Notes under the pieces: generated by a model
What the model saw: the letters and a program-made list of their open reading frames with translations, nothing else
Databases searched by the model: none
Told to the model about the DNA's origin: nothing
Position numbers and translations under genes: made by a program
Origin: Paracamarosporium sp. OC-R06-R3
Lineage: Eukaryota > Ascomycota > Dothideomycetes > Pleosporales > Didymosphaeriaceae
DNA: 64,000 nt
NCBI GenBank assembly: GCA_019828545.1
Contig: JACVRA010000175.1
Coordinates: 1 to 64,000 of the forward strand
Reading direction: 5' to 3'
Shown here: in pieces, positions 21,482 through 33,051 of the stretch
How the letters are laid out: the number at the start of each line of letters is the position of its first letter
How positions within the stretch are numbered: position 1 is the stretch's first letter

Positions 21482-22858
21482 CTATTCATCATCTTCTTCT
21501 TCGCCCTCATCACCTTCTTCACCATCCTCGTCATGCCAGACATCATCATCCATATCATACTCGTCGATGTCTTCCATCTCTTCGTCCTCGTCCTCCTCAT
21601 TCTCACCCGCCTCACCCCTCTCCTTCCTTTTCCTTTCGATGTTCTCCCTTTGGATTCGCCTCCGCTCTTCCTTTTCTTTGTTGCGCTTTTCCCAAACGGC
21701 ATCCATCTCCTTTAATTCTTCCTTACTCTTCGTGACGAACTCATGCCACATGACCTTCCCACTACAGATATCCTCCTCGACCTTTGTCAGCCTTAGCTTC
21801 AGCCTCGGACCAATTTCGACGAGCTTCACAGCGCGCTTCTCGACCTTTAGTCCGTTTGCTCTCGACTTTGATGCTCCTTCGCCTGCTTTCGCTCGCTCGC
21901 GCTCTTTCTTCGACATGACCTTGGTCCGTACCGGCGCTGTAACTTCAACCTCGGCATCCGTATCTGCTTCGGTGTCGCTTGCAGATGTATATCCTGCTGC
22001 TGACGGATCCAACATATAATCCGCGACATCCTCAAGCTTCCCCAAATTAGGTAACCCGCGGTTTTTCCTCTCTCGACTCTTAATCAGCTTCTCTGCAGCA
22101 TGCAACCTCCTTATCGCTTTCGGCAGCCCGGTAATCTTCGTTGTAATAGCATAATGCCTCAAGCTAATGGTGCACGTCCCATTATCTTCCTCCTTCGGCG
22201 GCTCACGATTCAGAAGCAGGACTCGTTTGATCGTGTGTAAGGGCGTGGTATGTGGTTGTATAGGCGGGAAAATGCCCTGGAACATATCTGTAACCAATTT
22301 CTCGAGATGTTTTGGTGGTGCTGAGCCGCCCAGCTTTTCGCGATCAGCGTCTGAAGTGAGGAAGTTGTTCATTACGAGGAGCGGGGCGACGTTGTAGGCC
22401 TGTGGGTCGGCGCGGTAGTGTTTCATGCTCTTCATGATGTCTTTGGCTAAGGAGTATTTTTCGACGCGGAAATGGAGAGTGGGACCATGAGGGGTCTTCG
22501 CGAGGCGCATGTTTGTGTTTCCAGACTCAGAGCGCGAGAAGAGGAGGAGATGGGTTACGCCAAGGGGGCCGGCCATGGTAGTGTAGTCGCGCAACTTGTT
22601 CGCTCGTCGTTCCTGCATATTGTCAGTTACTGCGTTTGTGTCGAAGGGAATGCATTGAGTGAGGCATACTTTTAAGCGGACCGCAGTGTCTGGCTGCATG
22701 ACTTGTCGCACGTCCTGAACCAATTGCGAGACGCTGGATCCGACTTCGCCAGCGCCTATCCGAATCACCATACTCTTGGGATTGCCTTCTTTGGGCTTCT
22801 TCACTGCCTGCTTGTCCGCGACGGACTGCTTTCGGCGGCCGCTGGTTCCTCGCGCCAT
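21482..22858 (-). CDS. ssf1: ribosome biogenesis protein SSF1 (Peter Pan/PPAN, Brix domain)
   Basis: Exons 22670-22858 and 21482-22612 give 439 residues; a 57-bp intron (22613-22669) joins ...TAVRLK to ERRANKLRDY. The Brix domain spans roughly residues 30-300, with MAGPLGVTHLLLFSRS, GPTLHFRVEKYSL and the late CTISLRHYAI segment. The C-terminal quarter is a K/E-rich tail ending in a long run of D and E. Ssf1 is an early 60S assembly factor in the nucleolus needed for 27S pre-rRNA processing. The true start is MARGTSG at 22858; upstream codons in frame are not ATG. It is divergent from the 40S factor RRP3. Confidence 0.94.
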   Translation of the reverse strand: MARGTSGRRKQSVADKQAVKKPKEGNPKSMVIRIGAGEVGSSVSQLVQDVRQVMQPDTAVRLKVCLTQCIPFDTNAVTDNMQERRANKLRDYTTMAGPLGVTHLLLFSRSESGNTNMRLAKTPHGPTLHFRVEKYSLAKDIMKSMKHYRADPQAYNVAPLLVMNNFLTSDADREKLGGSAPPKHLEKLVTDMFQGIFPPIQPHTTPLHTIKRVLLLNREPPKEEDNGTCTISLRHYAITTKITGLPKAIRRLHAAEKLIKSRERKNRGLPNLGKLEDVADYMLDPSAAGYTSASDTEADTDAEVEVTAPVRTKVMSKKERERAKAGEGASKSRANGLKVEKRAVKLVEIGPRLKLRLTKVEEDICSGKVMWHEFVTKSKEELKEMDAVWEKRNKEKEERRRIQRENIERKRKERGEAGENEEDEDEEMEDIDEYDMDDDVWHDEDGEEGDEGEEEDDE

Positions 22859-23104
22859 GTTGACCAAGCGTGATTAGGCTAAGCTGCACAAGATTTGACG
22901 TGATCTGGTGTACCAAAGGATTGAATAAAGTCGCACGTCCGGTAGCGCGAGTTGTTTAGTTTGACCGTTTTCGTGGTTCGGTGAAGGTTGCGACTGTCCC
23001 AAAATTTCTCGAAATCTTGGCGCATTGAGCTTATCGATAGAACGGCTCCACCTGAAATTTATCCCAGTGAGCCGCCACCTGCGCTTGCACAGCTGCACGA
23101 CAAC
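22859..23104. promoter_or_regulatory. bidirectional ribosome-biogenesis promoter, SSF1 / RRP3
   Basis: 246 bp between two ribosome-assembly genes. An AAAATTTC stretch (23001-23008) and TGAAATTTA (23053-23061) resemble the RRPE element. GAGCTTATCGATAG (23027-23040) reads on the minus strand as CGATAAGC, one base from the PAC core CGATGAGC. RRPE and PAC pairs drive ribosome-biogenesis regulons in yeasts and many ascomycetes. Function here is inferred from motif resemblance. Confidence 0.45.
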
Positions 23105-24610
23105 ATGCCCGCCTTCAAGAAGAGGAAGCTTGATACGCATACGAGCTCTGCGGGACCTTCCGCGCCGAAGACCAAGACTTCCAAACACTCCCCGCGTCCT
23201 TCAAAACCCACTGCGAAGCCCGCCCAGCGCAAAGTGCCAGAACCGGCGCCCGAGTCAAGCGAAGATGATGCGGAAGATGGCGTAGAGGAGGTAGAGGAAG
23301 AAGAGAATGCTGCTCTAGCCGATACAGAAGAAGCTCCGAAAAAGACTTTCGCGGACCTCGGCGTGCGAGAGGAGCTCTGCGAAGCCTGCGCCAATCTCAA
23401 GTTCACACACCCGACGCCCATCCAGGAACAATCGATACCGCTAGCACTTGAAGGACGCGATGTAATTGGATTGGCAGAGACGGGCTCTGGCAAAACAGCT
23501 GCCTTCGTACTGCCCATCCTCCAGTCGCTCATGGAGAAACCACAAGCTCTGTTCGGACTTGTGCTTGCGCCGACACGAGAGTTGGCGTACCAGATTTCAC
23601 AGCAGGTCGAGGCGCTCGGGAGTATCATCAATGTCAAGTGTGCGACACTTGTGGGTGGTATGGACATGGTGGCACAGGCCATTGCTCTTAGCAAGCGACC
23701 GCATATTGTGGTCGCCACACCAGGACGATTGCTGGATCATCTCGAGAATACCAAGGGCTTCTCGCTGAAGCACCTGAAATACTTAGTTATGGATGAGGCT
23801 GATCGACTGCTCGATCTCGACTTTGGCCCTATCCTCGACAAGATCCTCAAGGTACTTCCACGAGACGGACGCCACACATACCTCTTCTCCGCCACCATGT
23901 CCACGAAAGTAGAAAACCTCCAGCGTGCCGCCCTCCACAACCCCGTCCGAGTCAGCATCTCATCCAGCTCCCATCAAGTCGTGTCAACTTTGATGCAGAG
24001 ATACATCTTTCTCCCACATAAACACAAAGATCTTTATCTGATCCATATCCTTAACGACGCTATTGGCCACCCAACCATCATCTTCACACGAACCGTGAAC
24101 GAGACACAGCGTATTGCCATTCTCCTCCGTACCCTCGGCTTCGGCGCTATTCCCATCCATGGTCAGCTGAGCCAGTCAAGTCGTCTCGGCGCCCTTCAGA
24201 AGTTCAAATCTCGATCCCGTGATATCCTTGTTGCTACTGACGTCGCTGCCCGCGGTCTGGATATTCCCTCCGTCGACCTTGTCATCAACCTTGATCTACC
24301 ACCTGACAGCAAGACTTACGTGCATCGCGTTGGGCGAACAGCCCGAGCTGGAAAGAGCGGCAAAGCCATCTCTTTCGTTACGCAGTACGATGTGGAGATC
24401 TGGCTGCGGACGGAGACGGCACTGGGCAAGAAGATCGAAGAGGAAGTCGTGCCAAAGGATGAGGCCATGGTGCTAGCTGAGCGGGTGGGCGAGGCGCAGA
24501 GAGTGGCAGTCAAAGAGATGAAGGAGATCCATGATAAGCGTGGGAGGAGAGGCGGTGGTGGTGGTAAGGGGAAAAGGGGCAGGGACGAGATGGATCAGGA
24601 GGAGGGTTAA
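23105..24610 (+). CDS. rrp3: DEAD-box ATP-dependent rRNA helicase RRP3
   Basis: Single exon, 501 residues, starting at the first ATG of a longer stop-free frame. All helicase motifs are present: Q motif ([19 protein letters not shown]), Walker A AETGSGKT (124-131), PTRELA (157-161 area), TPGRLLDH (205-212), DEAD (230-233), SAT (262-264), and the RecA2 motifs [17 protein letters not shown] and HRVGRTAR. The N-terminal 80 residues are basic, then acidic; the C-terminus is KG/RG-rich. Rrp3 (human DDX47) works in the nucleolus in 35S pre-rRNA cleavage and 18S rRNA formation. The pairing with SSF1 on a shared promoter fits co-regulation. Confidence 0.95.
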   Translation: MPAFKKRKLDTHTSSAGPSAPKTKTSKHSPRPSKPTAKPAQRKVPEPAPESSEDDAEDGVEEVEEEENAALADTEEAPKKTFADLGVREELCEACANLKFTHPTPIQEQSIPLALEGRDVIGLAETGSGKTAAFVLPILQSLMEKPQALFGLVLAPTRELAYQISQQVEALGSIINVKCATLVGGMDMVAQAIALSKRPHIVVATPGRLLDHLENTKGFSLKHLKYLVMDEADRLLDLDFGPILDKILKVLPRDGRHTYLFSATMSTKVENLQRAALHNPVRVSISSSSHQVVSTLMQRYIFLPHKHKDLYLIHILNDAIGHPTIIFTRTVNETQRIAILLRTLGFGAIPIHGQLSQSSRLGALQKFKSRSRDILVATDVAARGLDIPSVDLVINLDLPPDSKTYVHRVGRTARAGKSGKAISFVTQYDVEIWLRTETALGKKIEEEVVPKDEAMVLAERVGEAQRVAVKEMKEIHDKRGRRGGGGGKGKRGRDEMDQEEG

Positions 24611-25068
24611 GTGTTACTTCACCTACCTCAGCCCTTTGTGTTTTATGTTTCGGTTTGGATGTCATGCTGCATGGGGAGTTATGTATTGGTTTTGTGAACA
24701 ACGAGCAGTGGCGGACGCCCTAACTCGCACCTAGTGTCAGCAACTCGCTTAGACTGTTTCGCAATGCGTCTTTTCAAGGTGTAGTGTGTTAGGACTAAGT
24801 AGACAGGAGAGTTACGCCGATCTTAGCGATCTTCCAAGAATCTGATCAGATTTACTGCAATGTTGTTGCACCCAGCTATACTTTGTGATCCAAATTTTCG
24901 CTTCGGAATCAAATTCAATATACTCAAAACACATCACGAACAGAAGATATGAACAGTGTAATAAATTCGTGATGTTGTTGCAATCGTAGTCGTCTGGATG
25001 ATCATTAGCCACGCAAATTGGAGCGGTCAACTCCACGTGGTAGAGCTTTTAAACCCTGGTATACCCCC
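24611..25068. other. intergenic between convergent genes, nothing seen
   Basis: 3' flank of RRP3 with an AT-rich middle. It ends at the TGA (25069-25071) of the possible extra coding tail of the PHD gene. Confidence 0.6.
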
Positions 25069-25278
25069 TCAATCAATATTTACTAATAGCTCTCTCATCC
25101 TTTCCTCGTCCATCTCGCTCAGCACACTACTCTTAGCATTACTTTCACACACCTCATCCTCATGATCGCTCAAACCCAAGATCTCAGTCTCATCCGCAAA
25201 CTTCACCCGCTTCACCCTCTTTGACCCGTCGGTCCTAGCTTGCACGCTATCTTTCTTTACAGCTGGGTTACCGACGTT
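25069..25278 (-). other. in-frame coding-like tail beyond the PHD-gene stop
   Basis: After the TAG at 25279-25281 the same frame stays open for 69 codons, to a TGA at 25069-25071. It reads like protein: charged, with KRVKRVKFADETEILGLS and an acidic, Met/Glu-rich end. It could be a last exon reached through a short intron (for example donor GTTGAA and acceptor GTAAAG, 45 bp, phase 0, weak donor), a remnant cut off by a nonsense mutation, or chance. Confidence 0.4.
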
Positions 25279-26872
25279 CTACGCCTTCCCCGATTCAACC
25301 CCCTCTATGGCCTCAGCTAGGACGCCGTCGGCACCCATGCCAGAACCGTCACCTTTCCACCCATGCGAAAACACTTCGAAATTGTCGTCCACTAGCCACT
25401 GCAGATCTTCAGATTCGGGGCGGAGTGTGCGCGCGAGGCCATTTCCAGCTTTGGGGTAGTGCACAGGGGGATCGGTATCGTAGCCATCGTCGTAATCGTC
25501 TGCTTGATCCAGTCCACCGCTCGTATTAAGTTCGGAAGTAATTTGGGAATTCGCGATAGGAGGACGGTGAGTAGTCATTTCCCCGAGAAGTTGTGCCTCT
25601 GAGGGATCGATTTCTGAGCCGCTTGCATTCGTGAGCTGCTGTGAGCGCGGGGTGCCGCTTGTTGAGCCATGACCGTTCTGTGGCCTTGATATTGACGTCG
25701 GCTGTGGCACAGGTTTGGGTATTGATGGTTTTGAAGGTGATGGGGATCGATTTGGGATAAGATCGTGGACGTTTGGTGGGAAAATAGGCAGTTCTGGGTG
25801 GCGGATTGAGGCGTGGAGCAGAAGTGATACCAAACGCGCTTGAGGGAGGATTGAGAAGTATGCGCGTTTCTGAATAGTGTCAGTAGTACTCACGAAGCAG
25901 TTCGGAAGGGCTCACATCGTCTATGGACAGTCCTTCCGCTGCGGCAAGCCCATCTGTTCCCTCAATAACGTTCTGCTTTGATCGTTCGCAGGGGCCACAT
26001 AACCACTCTTTCTCAAGTACATTGACTACTTCATTGCTTATCGGCGGATCGTGACAGTACTGATGGTATGGTGTGTTACAGCTGTCGCAGAAAACAATGC
26101 GGTTGTTGCCAGGATCGGTACCACGGTGACAGGTTCTGCACTGCGCCGCGAGGATTGTCTTTGTTGATCTCCTTCGTTTGACGTTCTGTGTTGGCTCTGG
26201 AAGAGTAGGGACGAATGTGACAGGCTTGTTCACGTTGCGACCAGATTTCGTCCGTGTTGGCAATGGTGTATATGAGGAAGAAATATCCGAGTCGTCCTGT
26301 GCCGAGTCAGTTTACAGCAGAACCAGATGTCCAGATGCGGCGCAATTCACATCGCTGTCCACACTTTCCGCCCTCTTCCTTTTCCCACCCCTTCCGCCGC
26401 CCCTTCCTCGCCCTCTACCTCTAGCCGATCCTCTGGAAGCTGGCGTAGATCCTGCTGAGCCCGCACCACCTTCTGTCTTTAACGGCGTGCCAACTCTTCC
26501 ACCTCTTCCTCTCCTTCCATTTCCAGCTACTGGTGGGGGAGTTGGAAGTTTATCGCTAGTTACGTAGTTCTGTAGCACCTCTGCTCGCTTGGCCTCGAAG
26601 GCAGCGGTCCCAGCAGTCGCATTTCCCTGGTTTGCCTGCAACCTCTTCAGAATTTCGGCCGTAGCAGCTGAGAATGGTGGGAAGGACGGTCTTCCAGAAT
26701 TCGACGTAGACGCGATCGTGTTCTGCGAGCCCCACGTTGAGGAGGGTATGGGTACTTTTGGTGTAGTTTGCGCCGTAGATGTAGATAGGTTAGGTTGGGT
26801 AGGTGCGTCGCTCACGGGATTTGGGCGATTGGGCGCCGTGCTGTCTGCTGTTCTGGGTTCCGGTGGGTCCAT
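25279..26872 (-). CDS. PHD-finger protein
   Basis: Exons 26351-26872, 25916-26296 and 25279-25869 (introns of 54 and 46 bp, both phase 0) give 497 residues. The N-terminal third is low-complexity and basic, with an RGRGRGRGGGRGG patch near residues 150-165. A complete C4HC3 PHD zinc finger follows: C227, C230, C244, C247, H252, C255, C274, C277. After it comes a conserved helix, KRAYFSILPQARLVSLLLHA, characteristic of a fungal PHD-protein group. PHD fingers of this kind read the histone H3 tail, so a chromatin role is expected; the complex is not known. The TAG stop is followed by a coding-like tail, so the true C-terminus may lie at 25069. Confidence 0.85.
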
Positions 26873-27137
26873 GGCATAGAACGAATGTTTGCGACAGTAT
26901 CGCAGGTAAAGAATAGGTTGCTTGCGCTCGTGAGCTCACCTGTGAGAGGGAACGGTTGGTTCGTGATGGGGTTGCCGATCGGCGAAGCTATTTACTAGAT
27001 TGAGTCTAGCTGCAGAGGCGCCATTGACTAATTGGAAGGTGCAGGGCATCGTATCGTTGATTGTCCTTGCTTCAGTTTCAAGAGCATATATGCCGCCTTA
27101 GAACAATGAGGCTAGATTTTGTTTGGAATGCCTATTT

Positions 27138-28790
27138 CTATGCTACAACGCCCTCACTCCGCAAGCCTTCAATGTCTTCCGACGCCATACCGAGTGTATC
27201 CCGCAGTATTTCATCAGTGTGTTGACCCAGAGTTGGCGGTGGCGTCCTAATGCCTGGTGTGGATTCAGAATATTTCACCGGCGTGTTCACCAGCTTAATT
27301 GGACCGCAGGAGGGGTGCTCAACCTGCTGCACCATTCCGCGAGCGATGGTGTGGTCGTGATCTAAGGTTGCTTGAACGTCGTTGATGGCTGCGTAAGGCA
27401 TCCCGCAGCCCTCCAGTATGTCGAGCCACTCCGCCGTCGTCTTCTTCTTCGTCTCGCTCTCAATTAATCCTTCTAGTGTATCCCGGTTTCTAACCCGCAG
27501 GGCGTTTGTCTTGAATCTCTCATCCAATATCCATTCGGGCTTGCCGATCCTTGTACACAATACACCATACAAGCGGTCGTTACCACCGCCCAGAAGTATG
27601 TCACCATCGGACGTTTTGAAAGCCTTGTATGGAACAATAGACGCTACAATTCGTAAGCATCAGAACCGCAATTGTTCGCGACTGAACTCACGATGCGAAG
27701 TGCCCCATCTTCCAGAGTCCTTTTGGCCACTGATAAGGGCGGAGCTGGCGATGTTTGCGAGCGTTGCAGTTTGACAGTCGCTGAGCGCGACGTCAATATG
27801 CTGGCCTTTCCCAGATTTTATGCGATTGAGCAGTGCCGCCATGATCGAGTTTGAGGTGTACAATCCCGTGGTGAGGTCGGTCACAGCAACACCGACTTTA
27901 ACTGGTGGACCATCACGCGCACCCGTGATGTGCATGAGTCCAAATTCACTATCTGGTCTTAGTATCACTCATAATCGGAACCTATACACGTACGCTTCGA
28001 CCATCACATCGTAACCGGCCCGGTTACTGTAAGGTCCAGTCTGTCCATAGCCAGTTATGCTAGCATAGATGAGACCCGGGTTTATCTTAGAGACTGTAGC
28101 ATAATCCATCGCATATTTTGCCAATGACCCAGGGAGGTAGTTCTCAACGAGTACATCACATTCTTTCACCAGGCGGTGTAAGATATCGACCCCAGCAGGA
28201 TGAGCGAACGACAGGCCAATTGACCTCTTGTTTCTGTTGACCTAGAATCATTCAGCTGAAAGATGTACGCAACGCAGACGAGGCTTACGGCTAGGTAATA
28301 TGCACTTTCGCCTGGTCCTTCTTGGTCATCGTTGACATATTTGGCGTATGGCGGACCCCAAGCTCGAGTATCATCTGATGTATAATGATCAGCGAAGATC
28401 AAAACAAGTTTCAGGTGCGTGCGTACCTCCTCTCGTTGGGTGCTCAATCTTTATAACATCCGCTCTGTGACAGTGTTAATCCAATCCTCGGAGCTCCCAA
28501 CCTCGGATCGTTGGACCGTACGGTTGCCGTTGCATACCCAAGATCACCCAATATTTGTGTGCAGTACGGCTAATTCGACGTCAGAGGAGACAACGCAATG
28601 GTATCATGCTTCCACATACACCAGCCAAGACTCTGGTCATGTCAAGAACTTTGATGCCGGCCAACGGTAGTGAGCCGTCTCGGATGGGTGTTGCGGTTGC
28701 TAGGCATCTTCTAGGCTGGAACCTGGGCCAATTGCCCCGGAAATGTAAGAACGAAGCTTGAACGGCGCGTCTGGAAGGTTGGCCGAGCAT
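27138..28790 (-). CDS. class III CoA-transferase (CaiB/BaiF), SUGCT-like, mitochondrial
   Basis: Seven exons: 28620-28790, 28538-28569, 28465-28464+38 upstream block (28427-28464), 28289-28374, 27994-28241, 27692-27948 and 27138-27643. Introns are 45-73 bp and all phases agree, giving 445 residues. The first 35 residues are basic and Ser/Arg-rich, as in a mitochondrial presequence. Family motifs follow: LPLAGIKVLDMTRVLAGPYCTQ, a GADVIKIEHP strand, DDTRAWGPP, NRNKRSIGLSF, the VLVENYLPG and YASITGYGQTGP blocks, and a SGKGQHIDVALSD segment containing the Asp that forms the CoA-ester intermediate. Closest in length and order to human SUGCT (succinate-hydroxymethylglutarate CoA-transferase); the substrate pair is inferred. 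Divergent from riboflavin synthase, with 160 bp between start codons. Confidence 0.9.
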
Positions 28791-28950
28791 GTTTACCAGA
28801 AGGATCACACAGCATCAACGGGGGCAGATGGCTTCGCGTTTCTAAAAGCTCCCCGAAGTTCCCCGCATAGGCCCAAGCTCCGACGGCTGACCGAGGCATG
28901 TTTGACCCCGCCACTACTGTCTACTTTGTCACCCCACCGAGGCACTCGAC

Positions 28951-29766
28951 ATGTTCACTGGGCTTGTGGAAATAATAGGGAGTAAGTGGTCAAGTTCAAC
29001 GTCCATCAGTCCTCTACTTCCCTCGGCTAACAATGGCAAGCTGTCACTGCCCTAGAGCAGCTGGACAAGACCGCGAGCGGTGGCGGCGGAACTTCGCTCA
29101 CCGTCGGTAATGCACAAGACATTCTTGGAGACGCCAACTTGGGAGATAGCATCAGCGTTAATGGTAAGGGAGCTCCAATTCGGGGAGACAGAACCTGACA
29201 AAGGCGCAGGAACATGTCTGACTGTGACGGAATTCGACAAGACTTCTTTCAAAGTTGGCGTCGCTCCCGAAACCCTCCGCCGAACAAACTTGGGCACCCT
29301 CAAAGAGGGATCCAAAGTGAACCTTGAACGCGCTGTTTCGGCATCAACGCGCATGGGAGGTCATTTCGTCCAAGGGCACGTCGACACGACTGCGGTCATA
29401 CAGTCCGTGACTCCCGACGGCAACGCATTTACCTTTCGCTTCAAACCGCGCGATCCCGCCGTACTTAGATATGTGGTCGAGAAGGGATACGTCACCATCG
29501 ACGGAGCCAGCTTGACTGTGACCAAAGTGGAAGACGGGCCTGAGGGCTTCTGGGAGGTCATGATCATCGCCTACACACAAGAGAAGGTTGTTACGGCATC
29601 AAAGAAGGCTGGCGATGAGGTCAATGTTGAGGTTGACCAGGTGGGCAAGTACGTGGAGAAGAGCGTAGCCGGCTACTTCGAAGGGACCGCACATGGCGAG
29701 TTCGCGATTCTCGAGAAGATGGTGTCCAAGTTGGTGGACGAGAGGCTAAAGACGCTTGGGAAATGA
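28951..29766 (+). CDS. rib5: riboflavin synthase
   Basis: Exons 28951-28981, 29041-29163 and 29210-29766 (introns of 59 and 46 bp) give 236 residues, the usual size. It opens with the diagnostic MFTGLVEIIG and consists of two lumazine-binding barrels: first ...DSISVNGTCLTV and GGHFVQGHVD, second VTIDGASLTVTKV. A C-terminal helix provides trimer contacts. The enzyme dismutates two 6,7-dimethyl-8-ribityllumazine molecules to riboflavin and a pyrimidinedione, the last step of vitamin B2 synthesis. The tiny first exon (10 codons plus one base) is common in fungal rib5 genes. Confidence 0.96.
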
Positions 29767-30917
29767 GGTGTACGTTGCGGCTTGAGGGGGTGATTCCAAC
29801 AACCGCTGCCCCTGGGACGACGTGGTACGGTCCGCACGACCGATGGACCCCTAGCATAGGAACCTGGGGGCTGATCAGGCTCGTAGGTGTCAATCGCATG
29901 CGATGGACCTATAGCAAATAGTCTTGCATCACACAATCCCGTTGGTGCCTGAAAGCAGACAATCAGGGCGGTCACCTAAACCGTGGCGCTGAAGAATGAG
30001 GCGCAGCCTTGCCTTGTACTCTCCCCCAATATAAAGATGCGGCTTGTCTGCAAGCATGCGCTGCTTCCCTTCACTCTTTGATTCTGTAGTTGCGTTCTGG
30101 CATGTCTGGAAGCTCAACAATATACACACACTTGGTGGGGACGCTGTTGCCTAGCAGTCGAATGCGTGATGTCCTTCGGCCCAACCACAGACGCGAGCGC
30201 AAGCCATCGAGGAGTGTTCTCATGACATGGGCAGATATTTGCAGCTTCTTGATGAGTTGTTCTCTATTTTGATGATTCCATCGCTTACCATGCTCGACCA
30301 ACGTAGCTTTACATGCACACAAATCAGGCAACAGAGGCAGGCTTGTTCCTCTCATCAGCAACCAGACGGCCTCAAAGGCACAGATGCCGCAGAACCTCTC
30401 GGCAAACATGCATGACGCTTTGATATTCGATGCATGGTGGATGCGGTCATCTCAGCCGTGCCGCACGTCTTTGGACCGTCGCCCGAAGCTGCTAAATTGG
30501 TCTTGCATGGCGGGCGGGCAAGGACGGTCTCATCGCTCAGCACGCCGGTCTCGCATGGGAAAAAGTGGCCTGCAGGAGGATCAAAAACTTCCAGTTTGGG
30601 GGCCAAAACAACGCACAAGAAGGCGACAAACGTAAAGAGTTGGACTGTTGCAGCGGCGGATAAGGTGCAGCACGATACAGGGTTTTCGTCGGCATAAATC
30701 TTCGATTGGTGTGCGCCGGCCTGCCTCGCTGCTTGCTGGACACGTCAACCTGCGGTCCCTCACTTTGAAGCCGCATGTCCCACGCCAAAGACGCTCATTC
30801 TCAGCCTTGCCACCTGTTCAACTTCCGTCCTAATTCTCCCGTTGTCTTTCGAATCTTGGACATACTAATGCTATAGTCTTCTTCCCCGTTCAAGGTTATC
30901 CTGTCACGCGATTTAGC
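29767..30917. other. intergenic, uncertain minus-strand frames
   Basis: Three overlapping minus-strand frames (30071-30409, 30355-30618, 30537-30788) have some protein-like composition, but I could not join them with believable splice sites or recognise a family. The right part is the promoter of the next gene. Confidence 0.4.
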
Positions 30918-33051
30918 ATGGACTGGAGGCTCCTCGACTATGCCAAGGATGCGCAAGACACGGCGACCGGGCTCAGTGCTTTCCTAGGCGAGATTCCAGA
31001 GTATTCAAAGGAGATCAAGGGCGACATTGCCGAGCTGTTTGCCATCTCAAGCGCCCTTGATGTGCTGCATGAGGACCTGGAATTGTCGCGCTATGGCAGG
31101 TACGCTGGTCGCATCTTGCGTGATCTCGAGATATGTCTCCCGAGCCTGGGTTTTACGCTGGACGACCTCCGGAACATCTTCAACAAGACGAAGCGAAAAG
31201 GCCGACAGCACCCTGGGGCATTCCCCGGTACCCCACCGTACGCACAGATCTGGGAAGATGCGTGCGACGAGATGCGGGCACAGGGCATCCCTTTAAGTGC
31301 GCGCCTGGAAATGTATAGAACCTATCTGCAAGGCTTGCATGATATTTTGAGGAGGTGGGTTGTCGTGGTGGCCTGTGATTGATGTGTTTAACGACGAATA
31401 GTAACGAAGAGGACGGAGAAGTCGACCACATTCGGGCTCGGCTATCGAAGATATTGAAGAAACAAGAGCCAATTGACGATTACTTTAGCAGGCTTTCGGT
31501 GGATCCACGTGCGCATGGTATGCTTGCGTTCTCCTCTCTACCTGTTCTTAGCATCCATCTCGCCATCTCCGAAAGGACCCCTCTGCTTGGCGACTGGCGA
31601 TGCTCGTCTCCAAGCAATGGCTTCCTTCTTGTATGAAGACGTGTATTCCTACTTCCCCCAAACGCATAGCATCTACGAGTACTACTGCCAGAGTCCGTAC
31701 AGACCGCTAAGTCCTTATCCCACAGCGCCTCGAACGCCACAGCCATATCAGTACCGGAACCCTCCATTGCCTCCAAGACCAAACGTTGAACGGGGCTCCA
31801 CATACCCAGTCTATCAGCAGCAGCATCCGCCTCCGCCTCCGCCTCCGCCACCTCCACTTCCCCCACGTTCGCCTGTCTATGGCGAGATACCGTTCATACC
31901 ACCTGTCGTACCAGAAGTGCCGCAGTCACCTACTTACTCAAATGCATCTTCGCACACCTACTCGACACACTCCAATGACTCGGGTGGTCCTGTAGCTCAT
32001 TGGGCGATGAAAATCTTAGATGGACGGCATTCTTCCACCCCCTTTCAGACGCTTGGACAAGCGTACGCAATTCCCGTGCCATTAACTTGAGGCAGGCTAA
32101 CAACCCTCAGAACCCGTTGCCTTGGCCGAGACGAACCGCAAGCGATCGAGCTACTACAAAACGATGGATTTGAAAAAGTGCTTGAACTGTAAGTGATTTG
32201 AGCATGGCTTCTGATCCGACTAATTCAGCTTAGGCCTTTCGAAGCGACCAACGTATGGGTTAGGCTCTACTGGCGATCTGACGACAATCGAGCAAGGATC
32301 CTATTCTTGACGCTCGATCCAAGCGGACGAAGGATGCGTTACTGCTTCCCACTGACCGGATTGAAAATCTTGCGAACCGAATCGAGCTTGCAGCTGTGCC
32401 GCGTGAATCGTGCGGACGGACGGCTCGACCTTTGGGCTAATCTGCGATTTACGCTTTACGAACGTACGTTTTCAAAGCCGATTGAGGTAACGAGAGCTGA
32501 TGTGTTTAGGTATGGTGCTATTCTATAGCACCATGGTAGCGATGAAACGCCAGGATGACACCCAAACGCCACCGGGTCTCGAAGATTTCTTCCAACCTGG
32601 AGAACGAGAGGAGTTCGGAGGGTGAGACAATTCCTTGTTGCTCTTCAATACGACAAGACTAACCGAGTGAAGGGAAATCCAGGACGACACTTACCTGCAT
32701 GCATTCCGTATCTTTCGTGACACGGATTCGGGATGTGTGCGCTTCGAAGCCACACCTCGCCGTGGGCCCTTGAAGACGATTCCAATCTGGACAGCCTTCG
32801 TCACCCAATACGTCGGACATAGGAGCTGGATGAAGCGTGTGGGAGCACAGACTATTCAGTTTCGCGAGCTTCATCCTTATATGTTCACTGATGGGTACAA
32901 GTTGCCTAAAGGTCAGTCAGGTAGATACCAGCTCACATTTACGACACAAAAAGGTACGTTCTGCGCTTAAGACGTATATATCGCCTTGACTAACGAGCAC
33001 CAAGACGCGCGGAACTTTATGGAGATCTTTCATCAGATTCGGGTACGATGA
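30918..33051 (+). CDS. uncharacterised conserved fungal protein (595 aa)
   Basis: Eight exons: 30918-31354, 31402-31517, 31576-32062, 32111-32188, 32234-32463, 32510-32621, 32673-32953, 33005-33051. Introns are 45-58 bp and every phase agrees. The N-terminal part (1-180) is helical with an LxxA-rich pattern and no known domain. Residues 220-310 are Pro/Tyr-rich with ten consecutive prolines (about 269-278). The C-terminal 250 residues form a compact conserved module (PFEATNVWVRLYWR, RMRYCFPLTGLK, YERMVLFYSTMVAMKRQD, IWTAFVTQYVGHRSW, RYQLTFTTQKDARNFMEIF) that I associate with ascomycete proteins of unknown function. Its strand-rich layout could be a PH-like fold, but this is a guess. The second intron's 3' site (GAAAG, 31575) is the weakest junction. 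Confidence 0.75.

Noticed and set aside
29767..30790. Minus-strand gene made of three overlapping frames
   Set aside because: No consistent splice sites joining them and no recognisable domain; left as unassigned.
31518..31551. 34-bp intron in the 595-residue protein gene
   Set aside because: Acceptor TTCTTAG at 31551 also keeps frame, but 34 bp is too short; the 58-bp version ending at 31575 was preferred.
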